Made by a program: the position numbers and the translations under genes. Positions 33,116-41,524 of a stretch of DNA of 46,335 bases are shown one piece after another. The notes under the pieces are model-generated. The model made no database searches. It had not been told where the DNA came from and was given only the letters and a program-made list of their open reading frames with translations. Every line of letters begins with the position of its first letter. Position 1 is the stretch's first letter. Location: positions 1 through 46,335 of the forward strand of contig DHHB01000029.1 of the NCBI GenBank assembly GCA_002403075.1. The letters run 5' to 3'. Source of the stretch: a bacterium UBP1_UBA4783 (GTDB lineage Bacteria > Krumholzibacteriota > Krumholzibacteriia > Krumholzibacteriales > Krumholzibacteriaceae).

Positions 33116-33478
33116 TCATTCAAGGTTCGAGACGCTATGTCCGTCCAGCTCAGGCGCAGTTGGTCCCCTCCGCTCATCGCCCCCGAGGATCGACCGAAGA
33201 GGCGCCTTCGGATCGGGGATGAGCTGATCGCCGATGGTTCTTCCGTTGCCGAAGTCATCGGCGTCACCGCCTAGTATATAACCCGCTCCGCCGCCGGCAG
33301 GCCCGTCGACGCCGTATACAACGAAGAACGATCCGCAGAAGGGGAAAACGTTCACGCGGAACATTGCGACGATCGACTGTATACGGTATCCCAATGAGGG
33401 CCGCGCGGCCAGAACGGCCGAGGAGGTGAAGATGGTGAGAACCAGCAGCGCAGAGAGGAGAACGAGGAGCCTTCTCAT
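33116..33478 (-). CDS. small secreted protein co-transcribed with the TPR-sigma54 regulator
   Basis: 120 aa. A clear signal peptide (basic start MRR, Leu-rich core, cleavage after AVLA near residue 24) is followed by a hydrophobic stretch (SIVAMFRVNVFPFCGSFFVVYGV) and a Gly/Asp-rich, presumably flexible tail. I do not recognise the family. AAGGAG lies 10 nt before the ATG. A strong sigma70 promoter and a GNRA-tetraloop hairpin (33500-33515) lie in the roughly 60-nt leader. It ends 36 nt before the regulator start, so both are probably on one mRNA. It could be a signal, a processed peptide or an envelope partner of the regulated system; this is inference. Confidence 0.75.
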   Translation of the reverse strand: MRRLLVLLSALLVLTIFTSSAVLAARPSLGYRIQSIVAMFRVNVFPFCGSFFVVYGVDGPAGGGAGYILGGDADDFGNGRTIGDQLIPDPKAPLRSILGGDERRGPTAPELDGHSVSNLE

Positions 33479-33544
33479 GCTACCATCTCCTTCTTACCCG
33501 GAGCCTTGCGGCTCCCACACACACAACCCTAGCACCCGCTTATA

Positions 33545-33573
33545 ATGATAATATCCGGCGACTCCCCGGTCAA
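33545..33573 (-). promoter_or_regulatory. sigma70-type promoter of small secreted protein and TPR regulator
   Basis: Minus-strand TTGACC (33568-33573), 17-nt spacer, TATCAT (33545-33550). The leader then carries the hairpin GGAGCC-GCAA-GGCTCC (33500-33515). Confidence 0.7.
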
Positions 33574-33593
33574 ATATTTCTTTTGAAACCTCA

Positions 33594-33619
33594 ATAAAAA
33601 ATCGGCATTTAGCCGATTT
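33594..33619 (-). terminator. intrinsic terminator after the response regulator
   Basis: On the minus strand the stem AAATCGGC / GCCGATTT with a 5-nt loop runs into a T-rich tract (33594-33600). It ends the ppx-response regulator transcript and insulates the next promoter. Confidence 0.8.
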
Positions 33620-33677
33620 ATCGCATTTTTTGCTCTATAGGTGCTTCCACTCAAGTACATGACGCGTTACGGATATT

Positions 33678-35057
33678 TCAATCGTCGTCGCCGGACGCCT
33701 CCTTCCGGAAATCGATTCCGTATTTCTCGAGCTTTTTGTAGAGGTTGCTCCGCTGCATGTCGAGCTGGCGCGCGGTCCGCGAGACGTTTCCGTTGTTCTC
33801 GCGGAGCTTGCGCTCGAGATACTCCTTTTCCATGAAGTCCTTGAACTCCTGGTACGTCCTCAGCCCGAAGGGATCTTTCCGCGCGTCCTCCTCGCGGACG
33901 ATGGTGAGCGCGGGGAGATCGTCGCGGCGAATCACGTCGCCGCTCGTGAGGATGCAGAGGCGCTCGATGAGGTTTCGGAGCTCGCGCACGTTCCCGGGCC
34001 ACGAGTACGCCATGAGGGCGTCGAGGGCGTCGGGGGACAGCTTCTTCAGGGACCGCCCGAGCTCTCCCGCGACCTCGCGCAGGAAATACTCCGCCAGCAT
34101 CTTGATGTCCGACGCGCGCTCGCGCAGCGGCGGGATGCGTATCGGGACGACGTTCAACCGGTAGAAAAGGTCCTCCCGGAACCGGCCTTTCCCCGCCTCC
34201 TCGATGAGGTTCTTGTTCGTCGCGGCGAGCACCCGCACGTCGACGCGCTTCGTTTCGGTCCCCCCGACCCGCTCGAAGACCGATTCCTGGAGGACGCGGA
34301 GCACCTTGGCCTGCGCCGACAGGCTCATGTCCCCGACCTCGTCGAGAAAAAGCGTGCCGCCGTCGGCGAGCTCGAACTTGCCGATGCGCTGCGAAACGGC
34401 GCCCGTGAAGGATCCTTTCTCGTGGCCGAAGAGCTCGCTTTCGATGAGCTCTTCGGGGATCGCGGCGCAGTTCACTTCGACGAAGGGCTCTCCCGCCCGC
34501 TTCGAGAGCTCGTGGAGCTTGCGCGCGACGAGCTCCTTTCCCGTGCCGTTTTCGCCCATGATGAGGACGCGGGCGTTCGTCGGCGCTACCCGGGTCACCG
34601 TTTCCATGATCGAGAGCATCTCGGGATGGTTCCCGATGATCTCGGTTTTCAGCCCGACGCGCCTCTCGAGCTGGACGTTCCGTCGCGCGAGCTCCGCCTG
34701 CGCGAGGCCGTTGCGGATCGTGAGGAGCAGGCGCTCCATGTCGATCGGCTTCTCGAGAAAATCGAACGCGCCGAGCTTCGTCGCCTCGACCGCCGTATTG
34801 ATGGTGCCGTGTCCCGATATGATGATGACGGGGAGGGAGGGATACTGCTCCCGGAGAGCCCCGAGCACCTCGAGCCCGTCCATCCCGGGCATCTTGATGT
34901 CGAGAAGCACGATGTCGACGCGCTCGCTCGCGGCGAGCTCGATCGCCGCGCGGCCGTCGGCGGCGGTGAAGGTCTTGAACTTCTCGAACGTGAGCAGCCG
35001 TTCGAGCGAGCTCCGGATGCTCTGTTCGTCGTCGACGATGAGAACTCGCTTGCTCAT
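33678..35057 (-). CDS. NtrC-family sigma54 response regulator
   Basis: 459 aa. Receiver domain 1-120 with the acidic pair D9/D10, phosphoacceptor D53 (LLDIKMPGMDG) and the Lys in FLEKP. AAA+ domain about 140-370 with Walker A GENGTGKE (near 167-174). The sigma54 loop is GSFTGA (near 213), a conservative Ala-to-Ser change from GAFTGA. Walker B is LFLDEVGD, and a Fis-type helix-turn-helix closes the protein (NVSRTARQLDMQRSNLYKKLEKYG). The overall look is NtrX-like. No histidine kinase gene is in view. It starts 3 nt after the ppx/gppA stop, an unusual pairing that suggests co-regulation with phosphate or ppGpp metabolism. Confidence 0.92.
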   Translation of the reverse strand: MSKRVLIVDDEQSIRSSLERLLTFEKFKTFTAADGRAAIELAASERVDIVLLDIKMPGMDGLEVLGALREQYPSLPVIIISGHGTINTAVEATKLGAFDFLEKPIDMERLLLTIRNGLAQAELARRNVQLERRVGLKTEIIGNHPEMLSIMETVTRVAPTNARVLIMGENGTGKELVARKLHELSKRAGEPFVEVNCAAIPEELIESELFGHEKGSFTGAVSQRIGKFELADGGTLFLDEVGDMSLSAQAKVLRVLQESVFERVGGTETKRVDVRVLAATNKNLIEEAGKGRFREDLFYRLNVVPIRIPPLRERASDIKMLAEYFLREVAGELGRSLKKLSPDALDALMAYSWPGNVRELRNLIERLCILTSGDVIRRDDLPALTIVREEDARKDPFGLRTYQEFKDFMEKEYLERKLRENNGNVSRTARQLDMQRSNLYKKLEKYGIDFRKEASGDDD

Positions 35058-35060
35058 CCG

Positions 35061-36062
35061 CTATGCACCCCTTCCCTCGAGCACGACGCCCCAGCGCAGG
35101 TCCCGTGCCGTCACGGCGAACTCCCGCGCGCCGAGCGCGTTGAGCAGCGACTCCGCGAGCATGACGCCTGCGGGCAGGAGCCGCGCGCGGCCGGCGTCGA
35201 ACGGCAGCGAGCCCTCCTCTCCCGAGCGGACGATTCCGGCGAGCCACATCCTCACGAGACCGAGATCGTCGAGCGTCATCCGCCCGGCCTCCTCGAAGAC
35301 CGGCTCGAGCCCGCGCAGCACGCGCAGCGCAACGGCGAGCGAAACCGCCGTCCCGCCCGTGGCGAGCATTGTAGGGCGTTGCGCGAACGTCGGCAAGGGA
35401 TAAACCGCCGAGCCGGGCGCCGGAATAGACGCGTCGTACGACTCGAGGAGCTCCGCGACGCGCGCGGCGCCCCCCTCTCCCTCCGCGCGGGCGGCGAGAG
35501 CCGCGCGGACTCGGTGCGTGCCGACGGGCAACCCGGCGAACCCCTCCATCGACAATCCGCGCCCCCACGACACCTCGGTGCTCGTGCCGCCGATATCGAC
35601 GAGACAGAGCCCGCCGCGGGGCCTCGCGAAGAAGGCGGCCCCCAAGAAACCGTAGGACGCCTCTTCGCGCTGCGAGAGGACGCGCACGGAGAGGCCCGTC
35701 TCCCGCTCGACGGCCCCCGCCACGGCCGGGGCGTTGCGCGCCTCCCGGAGCGCGTTCGTCGCGACGAGGGCCGGACGCGGACATCCGGCGCCGCGCGAGA
35801 TCTCGACGAGCTCCCGGGCGAGCTCGAGCGAACGCGAGATGGCCGCGCTCCCGATCGATCCGTCCGAGGCGAGATCCTCTCCCCAGCCGATGTGGCGGCG
35901 TTCGTCGCGGACGGTCCGGCCCCGGAACCGGCCGCTCTCGAGCCGTCCGTCCTCCGGAAACTCCCCCTCGGCGACGAGCAGGCGGACATAGCTGCTCCCG
36001 AGGTCGCAGCATCCGCGTATCTCGCTTTTTCGGTGGGACGCGCCCGTACTTTTCCGTATCAT
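35061..36062 (-). CDS. Ppx/GppA-family phosphatase
   Basis: 333 aa, the length of a short Ppx/GppA enzyme with only the actin-like ATPase-fold domains and no C-terminal HD domain. Characteristic motifs: DLGSSYVRLLV (P-loop 1), DIGGTSTEVSWG (P-loop 2) and LATGGTAVSLA. Substrates in the family are polyphosphate ends or pppGpp; which one applies here is unknown. The only ATG that fits (36062) has no good ribosome-binding site, and the gap to the divergent rlmN is 30 nt, so its promoter must lie within rlmN. The first family motif starts at about residue 20. Confidence 0.88.
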   Translation of the reverse strand: MIRKSTGASHRKSEIRGCCDLGSSYVRLLVAEGEFPEDGRLESGRFRGRTVRDERRHIGWGEDLASDGSIGSAAISRSLELARELVEISRGAGCPRPALVATNALREARNAPAVAGAVERETGLSVRVLSQREEASYGFLGAAFFARPRGGLCLVDIGGTSTEVSWGRGLSMEGFAGLPVGTHRVRAALAARAEGEGGAARVAELLESYDASIPAPGSAVYPLPTFAQRPTMLATGGTAVSLAVALRVLRGLEPVFEEAGRMTLDDLGLVRMWLAGIVRSGEEGSLPFDAGRARLLPAGVMLAESLLNALGAREFAVTARDLRWGVVLEGRGA

Positions 36063-36092
36063 CGCCGATGAGCGCCGGAGGTCGCGCGACGC

Positions 36093-37133
36093 ATGGAAAA
36101 ACGGATCATCAAGGACCTTTCCGCCGACGAGCTCGCCGCCGCGATGGCCGCCATGGGAGAGGAACGCCATCGCGCGGTCCAGATTCTCAAATGGCTCTAT
36201 CAGAAAGGCGCAGCGAGCTTCGCGGAGATGACGAACCTCCCCCGCGACCTGCGGGAGCGCCTCGACGAGCGGTTCGTCGTCACGGCTCCGCGGCTGGTCG
36301 AGAGCATACGCTCGGGCGCCGACGCGAGCCAGAAGTTTCTGCTCGAGACGGCGGACGGCGCGCTCGTCGAGACGGTCCTCATGGAGGCGGACGGGCACCG
36401 GACGATATGCGTCTCGAGCCAGGCCGGCTGCGCGCTCGGCTGTTCCTTCTGCCGGACGGGGGAGGGCGGCTTCGAGCGCGATCTCGCGAGCGGGGAGATC
36501 CTCGATCAGGTTCTTTTCTTCAAGAAGTCCGGCTACCTGCCGCCGCGGCGGCGGTTCAACATCGTCTTCATGGGGATGGGAGAGCCGCTCCTCAACATGA
36601 GAAACCTCGCCGCCGCGATCGGGATACTGAATCTGGAGGCGGGGTTCGGGCTCGGGGAGAAACGGATAACGGTAAGCACCGTGGGCATTCCCGACAGGAT
36701 CCGCGAGCTCGCCGCGACGGATCTTCGCTTCTCCCTCGCCGTCTCCCTCAATGCGACGACGGACGAGTCGAGAAGGCGCCTCATGCCCGGCTCGCGCGAT
36801 CTCGGCGACACGCTCGCCGCGGCGCGCGAGTTCGCCCGGGCGCGGCGCGCCCGCGTCACGCTCGAGTACGTTCTCATCGCCGGGGAAAATGATTCGGACG
36901 AGGACGCCGGCCGGCTCGCGGCGCTCTCGTCGGGCGGCCCCTTCAAGCTCAACCTCATACCGTTCAACGAATGGGACGGCTGCGAGCACCGGCGCCCCGG
37001 CGAGGACCGGATCGAGCGCTTCATCGGCCTGCTTCTCCCGACCGCGCCCGCCGTCACCGTGCGGCGCAGTCAGGGGAGGGATATCGGCGCGGCCTGCGGC
37101 CAACTGCGCTGCCGGCGGCTCTCGCGCGGCTGA
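36093..37133 (+). CDS. rlmN: 23S rRNA (adenine-C2) methyltransferase RlmN
   Basis: Radical-SAM enzyme that methylates C2 of A2503 in 23S rRNA and A37 in some tRNAs. 346 aa. The [4Fe-4S] cysteines are C113, C117 and C120 (CALGCSFCRTG). The second conserved cysteine needed for the mechanism is C335 in AACGQLR. NIVFMGMGEPLLNM and VSTVGIP are family hallmarks. It could be confused with Cfr, but the sequence and genome context are those of the housekeeping enzyme. GGAGG precedes the ATG. Divergent from ppx, convergent with the secreted zincin gene. Confidence 0.95.
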   Translation: MEKRIIKDLSADELAAAMAAMGEERHRAVQILKWLYQKGAASFAEMTNLPRDLRERLDERFVVTAPRLVESIRSGADASQKFLLETADGALVETVLMEADGHRTICVSSQAGCALGCSFCRTGEGGFERDLASGEILDQVLFFKKSGYLPPRRRFNIVFMGMGEPLLNMRNLAAAIGILNLEAGFGLGEKRITVSTVGIPDRIRELAATDLRFSLAVSLNATTDESRRRLMPGSRDLGDTLAAAREFARARRARVTLEYVLIAGENDSDEDAGRLAALSSGGPFKLNLIPFNEWDGCEHRRPGEDRIERFIGLLLPTAPAVTVRRSQGRDIGAACGQLRCRRLSRG

Positions 37134-37203
37134 TGGACCCGGAACCCCGGACGCGAAGCAATGTCGTGGAAAGCGGGCCCGATCTACTCAAAAGAGACTG
37201 GGA

Positions 37204-38286
37204 CTATCGAACGAGCAGCATCTTGCTTGTCGCGGCGAAGCGGCCCGATCGGACGCGGCACAGATACACGCCGCTCGCGACGGGGTTCCCGCGCTCGTCA
37301 GTGCCGTCCCAGCGCGCCTCGAGAGCGCCGCCCGGAACCGGGCCGCGATGGAGCTCCCGGACGAGCGCGCCGTCGACGCGATAGACGGCGAGCGAAACGT
37401 CGCCGGGCGCCTCGATCGCCGCGCCGCTCAGCGCGACGCGGACCGTGGTCGTCGGATTGAACGGGTTCGGATAGTTCGACAGGGAGCACGCGAGCGGCTC
37501 CGGCGCCATGATGCTCACGACGCGTTCGCCGGCGACGAGCGAAACGAAGAAATCCTCCAAGCCGGGCACGTCGTCGGGAAGCGGAAGATCGGTATTCTCG
37601 ATCGTGCGCGAGGCGACCGCCTCGGCGCCGCCGAAGAGGTAACGGAAGTCCTCCGCGAAGATCTCGACCGGCCGGTTCATGTGGGCGGCGTCCGCGCAGT
37701 ATTTCGTCTCGTCGTCGATCCCGCGGATCTCGAGATACTCCGCCCAGCCGCCGTCCCTCGTTTCGGGGGCGTAACGCCTCTGAAACACGTGGCCGAGCTC
37801 GTGCGTGGCCGTCCAAGCGACCCGGGAGCGCGGTATCTCGATGACCCCCGGCGAAAGAAAGATATCGCTCCCGCACGCGGTGCTCGTCAGGAAACCGCTT
37901 CGGGGATACGGCAGCACGTACACCGAGGCCGAAACGTCGATGTCGCCGTTCGAAACGTCGATCGAGGCGAGGGCGTCGAGAACCCATTCGACGTTCATCG
38001 GATGAAACGTTCCGTCCCCCTTGTTCGCTATCTGGGGATCGTCGATGTCATCGATCAAGATGTAGGATACGCCGCCCGGAAGATCGAAGATCAGCCGGCC
38101 AAGATCGTCCCGGTGCGTCATGGAAAGCACGTCATCCGGGGAATAGAGGGATATCTCGAGACCGTTGCGGAGAATGAGGGGATTTTCACCAAACGCCGCG
38201 GAGGGAACAACAGCCGACCACACGCAGGTCGCGGCCGCGATGGCAACTGCTATCTTGCATTTATATAAGGTATTAGTAATTCCCAT
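37204..38286 (-). CDS. secreted HELGH zinc metallopeptidase with FlgD-like C-terminal domain
   Basis: 360 aa. A signal peptide is present (about 1-33, ending PSAAFG). The zincin motif THELGHVF has HELGH at residues 162-166 (codons 37803-37789), followed 15-20 residues on by an acidic segment (AEYLEIRG) that could supply the third ligand. The last 90 residues form a FlgD-like domain beginning with SNYPNPFNPTTTVRVAL and ending in YLCRVRSGRFAATSKMLLV, the type used for surface sorting or attachment in FCB bacteria. Peptidase subfamily not recognised. Of two upstream ATGs I chose 38286, which is followed directly by the signal peptide. It contrasts with the M6-like protein nearby: same C-terminal module, but an intact active site. 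Confidence 0.82.
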   Translation of the reverse strand: MGITNTLYKCKIAVAIAAATCVWSAVVPSAAFGENPLILRNGLEISLYSPDDVLSMTHRDDLGRLIFDLPGGVSYILIDDIDDPQIANKGDGTFHPMNVEWVLDALASIDVSNGDIDVSASVYVLPYPRSGFLTSTACGSDIFLSPGVIEIPRSRVAWTATHELGHVFQRRYAPETRDGGWAEYLEIRGIDDETKYCADAAHMNRPVEIFAEDFRYLFGGAEAVASRTIENTDLPLPDDVPGLEDFFVSLVAGERVVSIMAPEPLACSLSNYPNPFNPTTTVRVALSGAAIEAPGDVSLAVYRVDGALVRELHRGPVPGGALEARWDGTDERGNPVASGVYLCRVRSGRFAATSKMLLVR

Positions 38287-38720
38287 CTCTCGATCTTGCG
38301 CCCTTCCCATCGCCGAATCCGGCAAACGTCTCTCGGGGGAAACTGCAACGATGGGTCCCGATTACGGGAAAGCGCGGCACCGGCCGGCATGCCTGGCGGC
38401 GGAATCACGGCCGAGGCGGCCGGGCGTTTCGCAGAATATCGTTTAACTTATTAATTAAGAGCTTGTTGTGGAATTACTGATTCGCGTCCGCCGCGGTCCC
38501 GGCTCGCGCGACGATTGGAGGAAAAGAAGGCTTCCCCTCGAAGTGGGATTGCCGAGCGTTCACGAAGAGGGGTTTTTGACCCATATAGAGGTTCCATCAG
38601 AGAGGAAAGTCCAGGCTAATTTATAGTGAATAAATAAGTTGACTCGATTATCCATGTAATTCCATCGCTGCGAGATTTTTCCCGCACGTGCCGTGCGGGG
38701 GATGGCAAGCTCGGCCGTCC
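38287..38720. other. intergenic region upstream of the zincin gene
   Basis: 434 bp, locally AT-rich (38440-38470 and 38610-38670). A GC hairpin at about 38681-38701 follows the BamA-like stop but has A rather than T after the stem on the minus strand. On the plus strand an 11-nt GAGGAAAGTCC (38606-38616) equals the conserved RNase P RNA motif, but the rest of that RNA is absent. No clear promoter for the zincin gene found. Confidence 0.5.
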
Positions 38721-40232
38721 CTAGAAATCCGTGCCCGCGGTGAGGTAGAAAGCGGGTTGCCCCGTGCCGTCGCTCGCGAGCTCGAGACGCATGATGTCGC
38801 GCAGCGGCGAAATTATCTCTATTCCGAAACCGACCGTGGAATGAAACACGGACGTGTCGATATCGAGCATGCTGTCCGTGAGGGTTCCCGTATCGACGAA
38901 GCCCGTCCAGTTCATGGCGATGTCGAACTCCCCGATCTTCGGGAGGCGGAAGACCCGGGGGCCCAGAAAACGCGCGCGGTACTGCAGGGTCCCGACGAGC
39001 TTCACCCTGCCGCGCTCGCCGTCGTTCGAATAGCCGCGCACGTCACTCACGCCGCCGAGCCTCATGTCGTAATACGTCGGCAGATCGCCTTCCCGGACGT
39101 CCGACCGAACCGCGACGATGAAGGATCGTTCGTCGCCCACGGGAATGTAGAAATAGCCGGACGCCCCGTAGAAGATGTAGCTTTCCTCGAGTCCGTGAAC
39201 GGAGGAGAGTCGGCGGATCCGCAGCCTCGCGACGGCGCCGTCGAACGGGGATATGCGGTCGCTGCGGCTGTCGTATTCGATCTCGCCCCCCGCGGAAAGG
39301 AAGTTCTGCCTGATGTAGGCCGTCCCTATCCCCCCGTCGCCGTCGGAGAGCACGCGGCGAGAGCCCCTCGCCTCGAACGCGACGCTCGGTTTGAACCAGA
39401 TCTGCCGCACGAGATTCCGCGAAAGCGGAACGCCGACGCCGACGCCGGCGGAGACGCGCTCACGCACGTACTCCTCATTCGCGTCGCCGGGCTCTTCCAT
39501 CCTGCGGTACGCCCCGGCGTCGACGCCGAGCCGGACGCGCCTCCCGGCGAACCACGGGTTGCTCCACGAGAATCCCGCGCCCTGCTCTTTTTCCTGCCGC
39601 CGGATCGCCGACAGAGAGAGGTTCTCCGCGTTGCCGCGGAAGTTCTTCACCTTCCAGGTGAAGCCGTAGCTCAGCCCCTTCTCGAAATCGTAGTTCACGA
39701 CGGGATACGGAAAACGCATGAAGAGCCCGGGCCGGTCGACGACCGACACGATGAGGCGGCAGACGCCCGGCGCCGATTGCTCGGCGTCGAGACTCACCTC
39801 GGCGAAATAGCCGAGACCGCGCAGGAACGCGGCGTCGCGCCGGATGAGCTTCTCGTCGAGGCAGCTCCCCCGTTTCGTCGCCATCTCGCGAAGGATGGCC
39901 GCGGGCTTCGTGCGCGTGTTTCCGGCGACGACGATCGTGTCGATCGAGCAGCCGTAGTAGGGGCCGAGGTTGCGGCAGGTCTCCTCGATGCCGCCGTCGG
40001 AGCCGTCCGCCGCGAGCGAACGCGCGCTCCCCGCTCCGAACATCCTCTCGACGAGACCGAGGCGGGCGCCGATCCGTTCGCCGGAATGTCCCGGGCGCGG
40101 GGCGGCCGCGACCGCGATTCCACGCGGATCAGGACCTGCGGCGACTATGAACGATACAAGGAGAACCTTCGTGAAAGCTCTCCCCGGGCTCGCCGGCGCG
40201 CCGCGATTCGTTTGAGCGGGCGAATCTTTCAC
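38721..40232 (-). CDS. BamA/Omp85-family barrel with a single POTRA domain
   Basis: 503 aa. The N-terminus carries a hydrophobic export segment (about 21-44). Residues about 95-165 form one POTRA domain (CSIDTIVVAGNTRTKPAAILREM, then GYFAEVSLDAE). From about 175 on is the 16-strand surface-antigen barrel, with the Omp85 motif VRGYSNDG and a terminal Phe (GTDF). The main BamA has five POTRAs, so this is a specialised short homologue (TamA/Toc75-like size class), perhaps for export or insertion of a limited set of proteins. The start is a GTG at 40232 without a strong ribosome-binding site; the exact N-terminus is uncertain. Last gene of the ECF-sigma operon. Confidence 0.85.
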   Translation of the reverse strand: MKDSPAQTNRGAPASPGRAFTKVLLVSFIVAAGPDPRGIAVAAAPRPGHSGERIGARLGLVERMFGAGSARSLAADGSDGGIEETCRNLGPYYGCSIDTIVVAGNTRTKPAAILREMATKRGSCLDEKLIRRDAAFLRGLGYFAEVSLDAEQSAPGVCRLIVSVVDRPGLFMRFPYPVVNYDFEKGLSYGFTWKVKNFRGNAENLSLSAIRRQEKEQGAGFSWSNPWFAGRRVRLGVDAGAYRRMEEPGDANEEYVRERVSAGVGVGVPLSRNLVRQIWFKPSVAFEARGSRRVLSDGDGGIGTAYIRQNFLSAGGEIEYDSRSDRISPFDGAVARLRIRRLSSVHGLEESYIFYGASGYFYIPVGDERSFIVAVRSDVREGDLPTYYDMRLGGVSDVRGYSNDGERGRVKLVGTLQYRARFLGPRVFRLPKIGEFDIAMNWTGFVDTGTLTDSMLDIDTSVFHSTVGFGIEIISPLRDIMRLELASDGTGQPAFYLTAGTDF

Positions 40233-40270
40233 GCCATAAGATACATGGCGAGCCGGCCGATGTCAAAACG

Positions 40271-41524
40271 CTATCGCGCCGCCGTCTCACCCGATCCGGG
40301 GATGGCGGCGTCCCGGCCGCGGCTCCCCGCGCGCGAGAGGATGAAGGCCCCCGTGCCGGCGAGAAGAGCCGCGAACTGGGCGATCCCGCCCACCGCGCGG
40401 AGAACGGCGCGCGCCGGCCCGAATATCGGGCTCATCGTCATGAAGCTCGCGACGATGCCGAGTATCGCGAGGAGGAAGAGCCCCACGATCGCCTGCAGAT
40501 AGATCGAATCCCCCTCGACTCCGAACCGGCGGACGACGAACGATCCGAGAGCGATGGCGCTCGCGGAATATCCGATCCCGAGAAGAGCGACGAAGCTCAG
40601 CACGAGCAGAACCGCGACGGGGATCCCCACGATCGTGATCGCGAGTATGATCGCGAGGATCACGACGAGCACGAACCCGCCGAAGAAGAAGAGCAGGCCC
40701 ATCCCGAGGGATTTGAAGAAGGAGCCGCTCGTGTAGTCCGCCGCCGCGCGCATGCGCGCGGGTATGAAGAACAGGAGAATGAGCATGAGAAGCACGCCGA
40801 TGAGGAACATGGCTATCTTCGCGACGCCCCCGACGACGCTTTCGCCGAACACGCCGATCGGGTACGTGATCCCGCGGCGATGATGGCCGCCGATGACGGC
40901 GGTCTCGCCGCGGACGATCGATCCGTCCTCGCGGTCGACGCTCCCGAAGATCGACACGACCTCTCCGTTGACGATCGCGTCCGGTCCGAGACGCACGCTC
41001 CCGAAGATCGCCGCGACGTCGCCGGTGACCTTCCCCTCGATGCGGATGCTGGAGGCGATCGCGACGACGTTGCCGTTGACGAGCTCGTTCGGGGCGATGA
41101 AGACGTCGGTGCCGACCTGCACGACGTCGGACCCCTTGACGCGATCGAACCGTTTCGCGTCGTATTCGTCGCCGAGGAGCGCCGCGAGGGATTCGGGAAG
41201 ATCCTCGAGATGCTTCATCACGTCGCGGTTGATCCTGCGGCTCATCTCTTCGAGCTTTTCGGCGTCGACGCGGATCTTCAACGCTCCCTCGCCGTCGACG
41301 TGGATGCCCTCGTCGGTGATCGTGATCGTGACGGGCATCTCGGGCGCCTTCGGCGGTTTCGCCGGCTTCGGCGCGCGAACGGTGTCGGGGGGCGCCGGAA
41401 CGACGACCGCCACGACCGGGCCGCGGACCGTCGTTCCGACCGCGGGCATGCGGGCTCCGCCCGCGAGAAATCCGGCCGCGACGAGGAGCGCTTTCGCGAC
41501 TGCGGCGTTACAGAAGGCAAACAT
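40271..41524 (-). CDS. bactofilin-like beta-repeat protein with C-terminal membrane domain
   Basis: 417 aa. An N-terminal export-like segment is followed by a Pro-rich linker (about 40-65) and an acidic region. Residues about 135-215 are bactofilin/polymer-forming-type repeats with hydrophobic residues every few positions (VVAIASSIRIEGKVTGDVAAIFGSVRLGPDAIVNGEVV). About five transmembrane helices follow (230-400). Similar composite proteins with a beta-helix outside and membrane helices behind it occur in envelope-stress gene sets. Exact function unknown. It overlaps the anti-sigma gene by 17 nt, showing they are one operon. Confidence 0.75.
   Translation of the reverse strand: MFAFCNAAVAKALLVAAGFLAGGARMPAVGTTVRGPVVAVVVPAPPDTVRAPKPAKPPKAPEMPVTITITDEGIHVDGEGALKIRVDAEKLEEMSRRINRDVMKHLEDLPESLAALLGDEYDAKRFDRVKGSDVVQVGTDVFIAPNELVNGNVVAIASSIRIEGKVTGDVAAIFGSVRLGPDAIVNGEVVSIFGSVDREDGSIVRGETAVIGGHHRRGITYPIGVFGESVVGGVAKIAMFLIGVLLMLILLFFIPARMRAAADYTSGSFFKSLGMGLLFFFGGFVLVVILAIILAITIVGIPVAVLLVLSFVALLGIGYSASAIALGSFVVRRFGVEGDSIYLQAIVGLFLLAILGIVASFMTMSPIFGPARAVLRAVGGIAQFAALLAGTGAFILSRAGSRGRDAAIPGSGETAAR

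Noticed and set aside
30359..33274. 971-codon plus-strand ORF over the TPR regulator
   Set aside because: Antisense of an intact TPR-GAF-AAA+-HTH protein; low-complexity composition without domains.
38681..38701. Terminator after the BamA-like gene
   Set aside because: The hairpin is followed by A, not T, on the transcribed strand.
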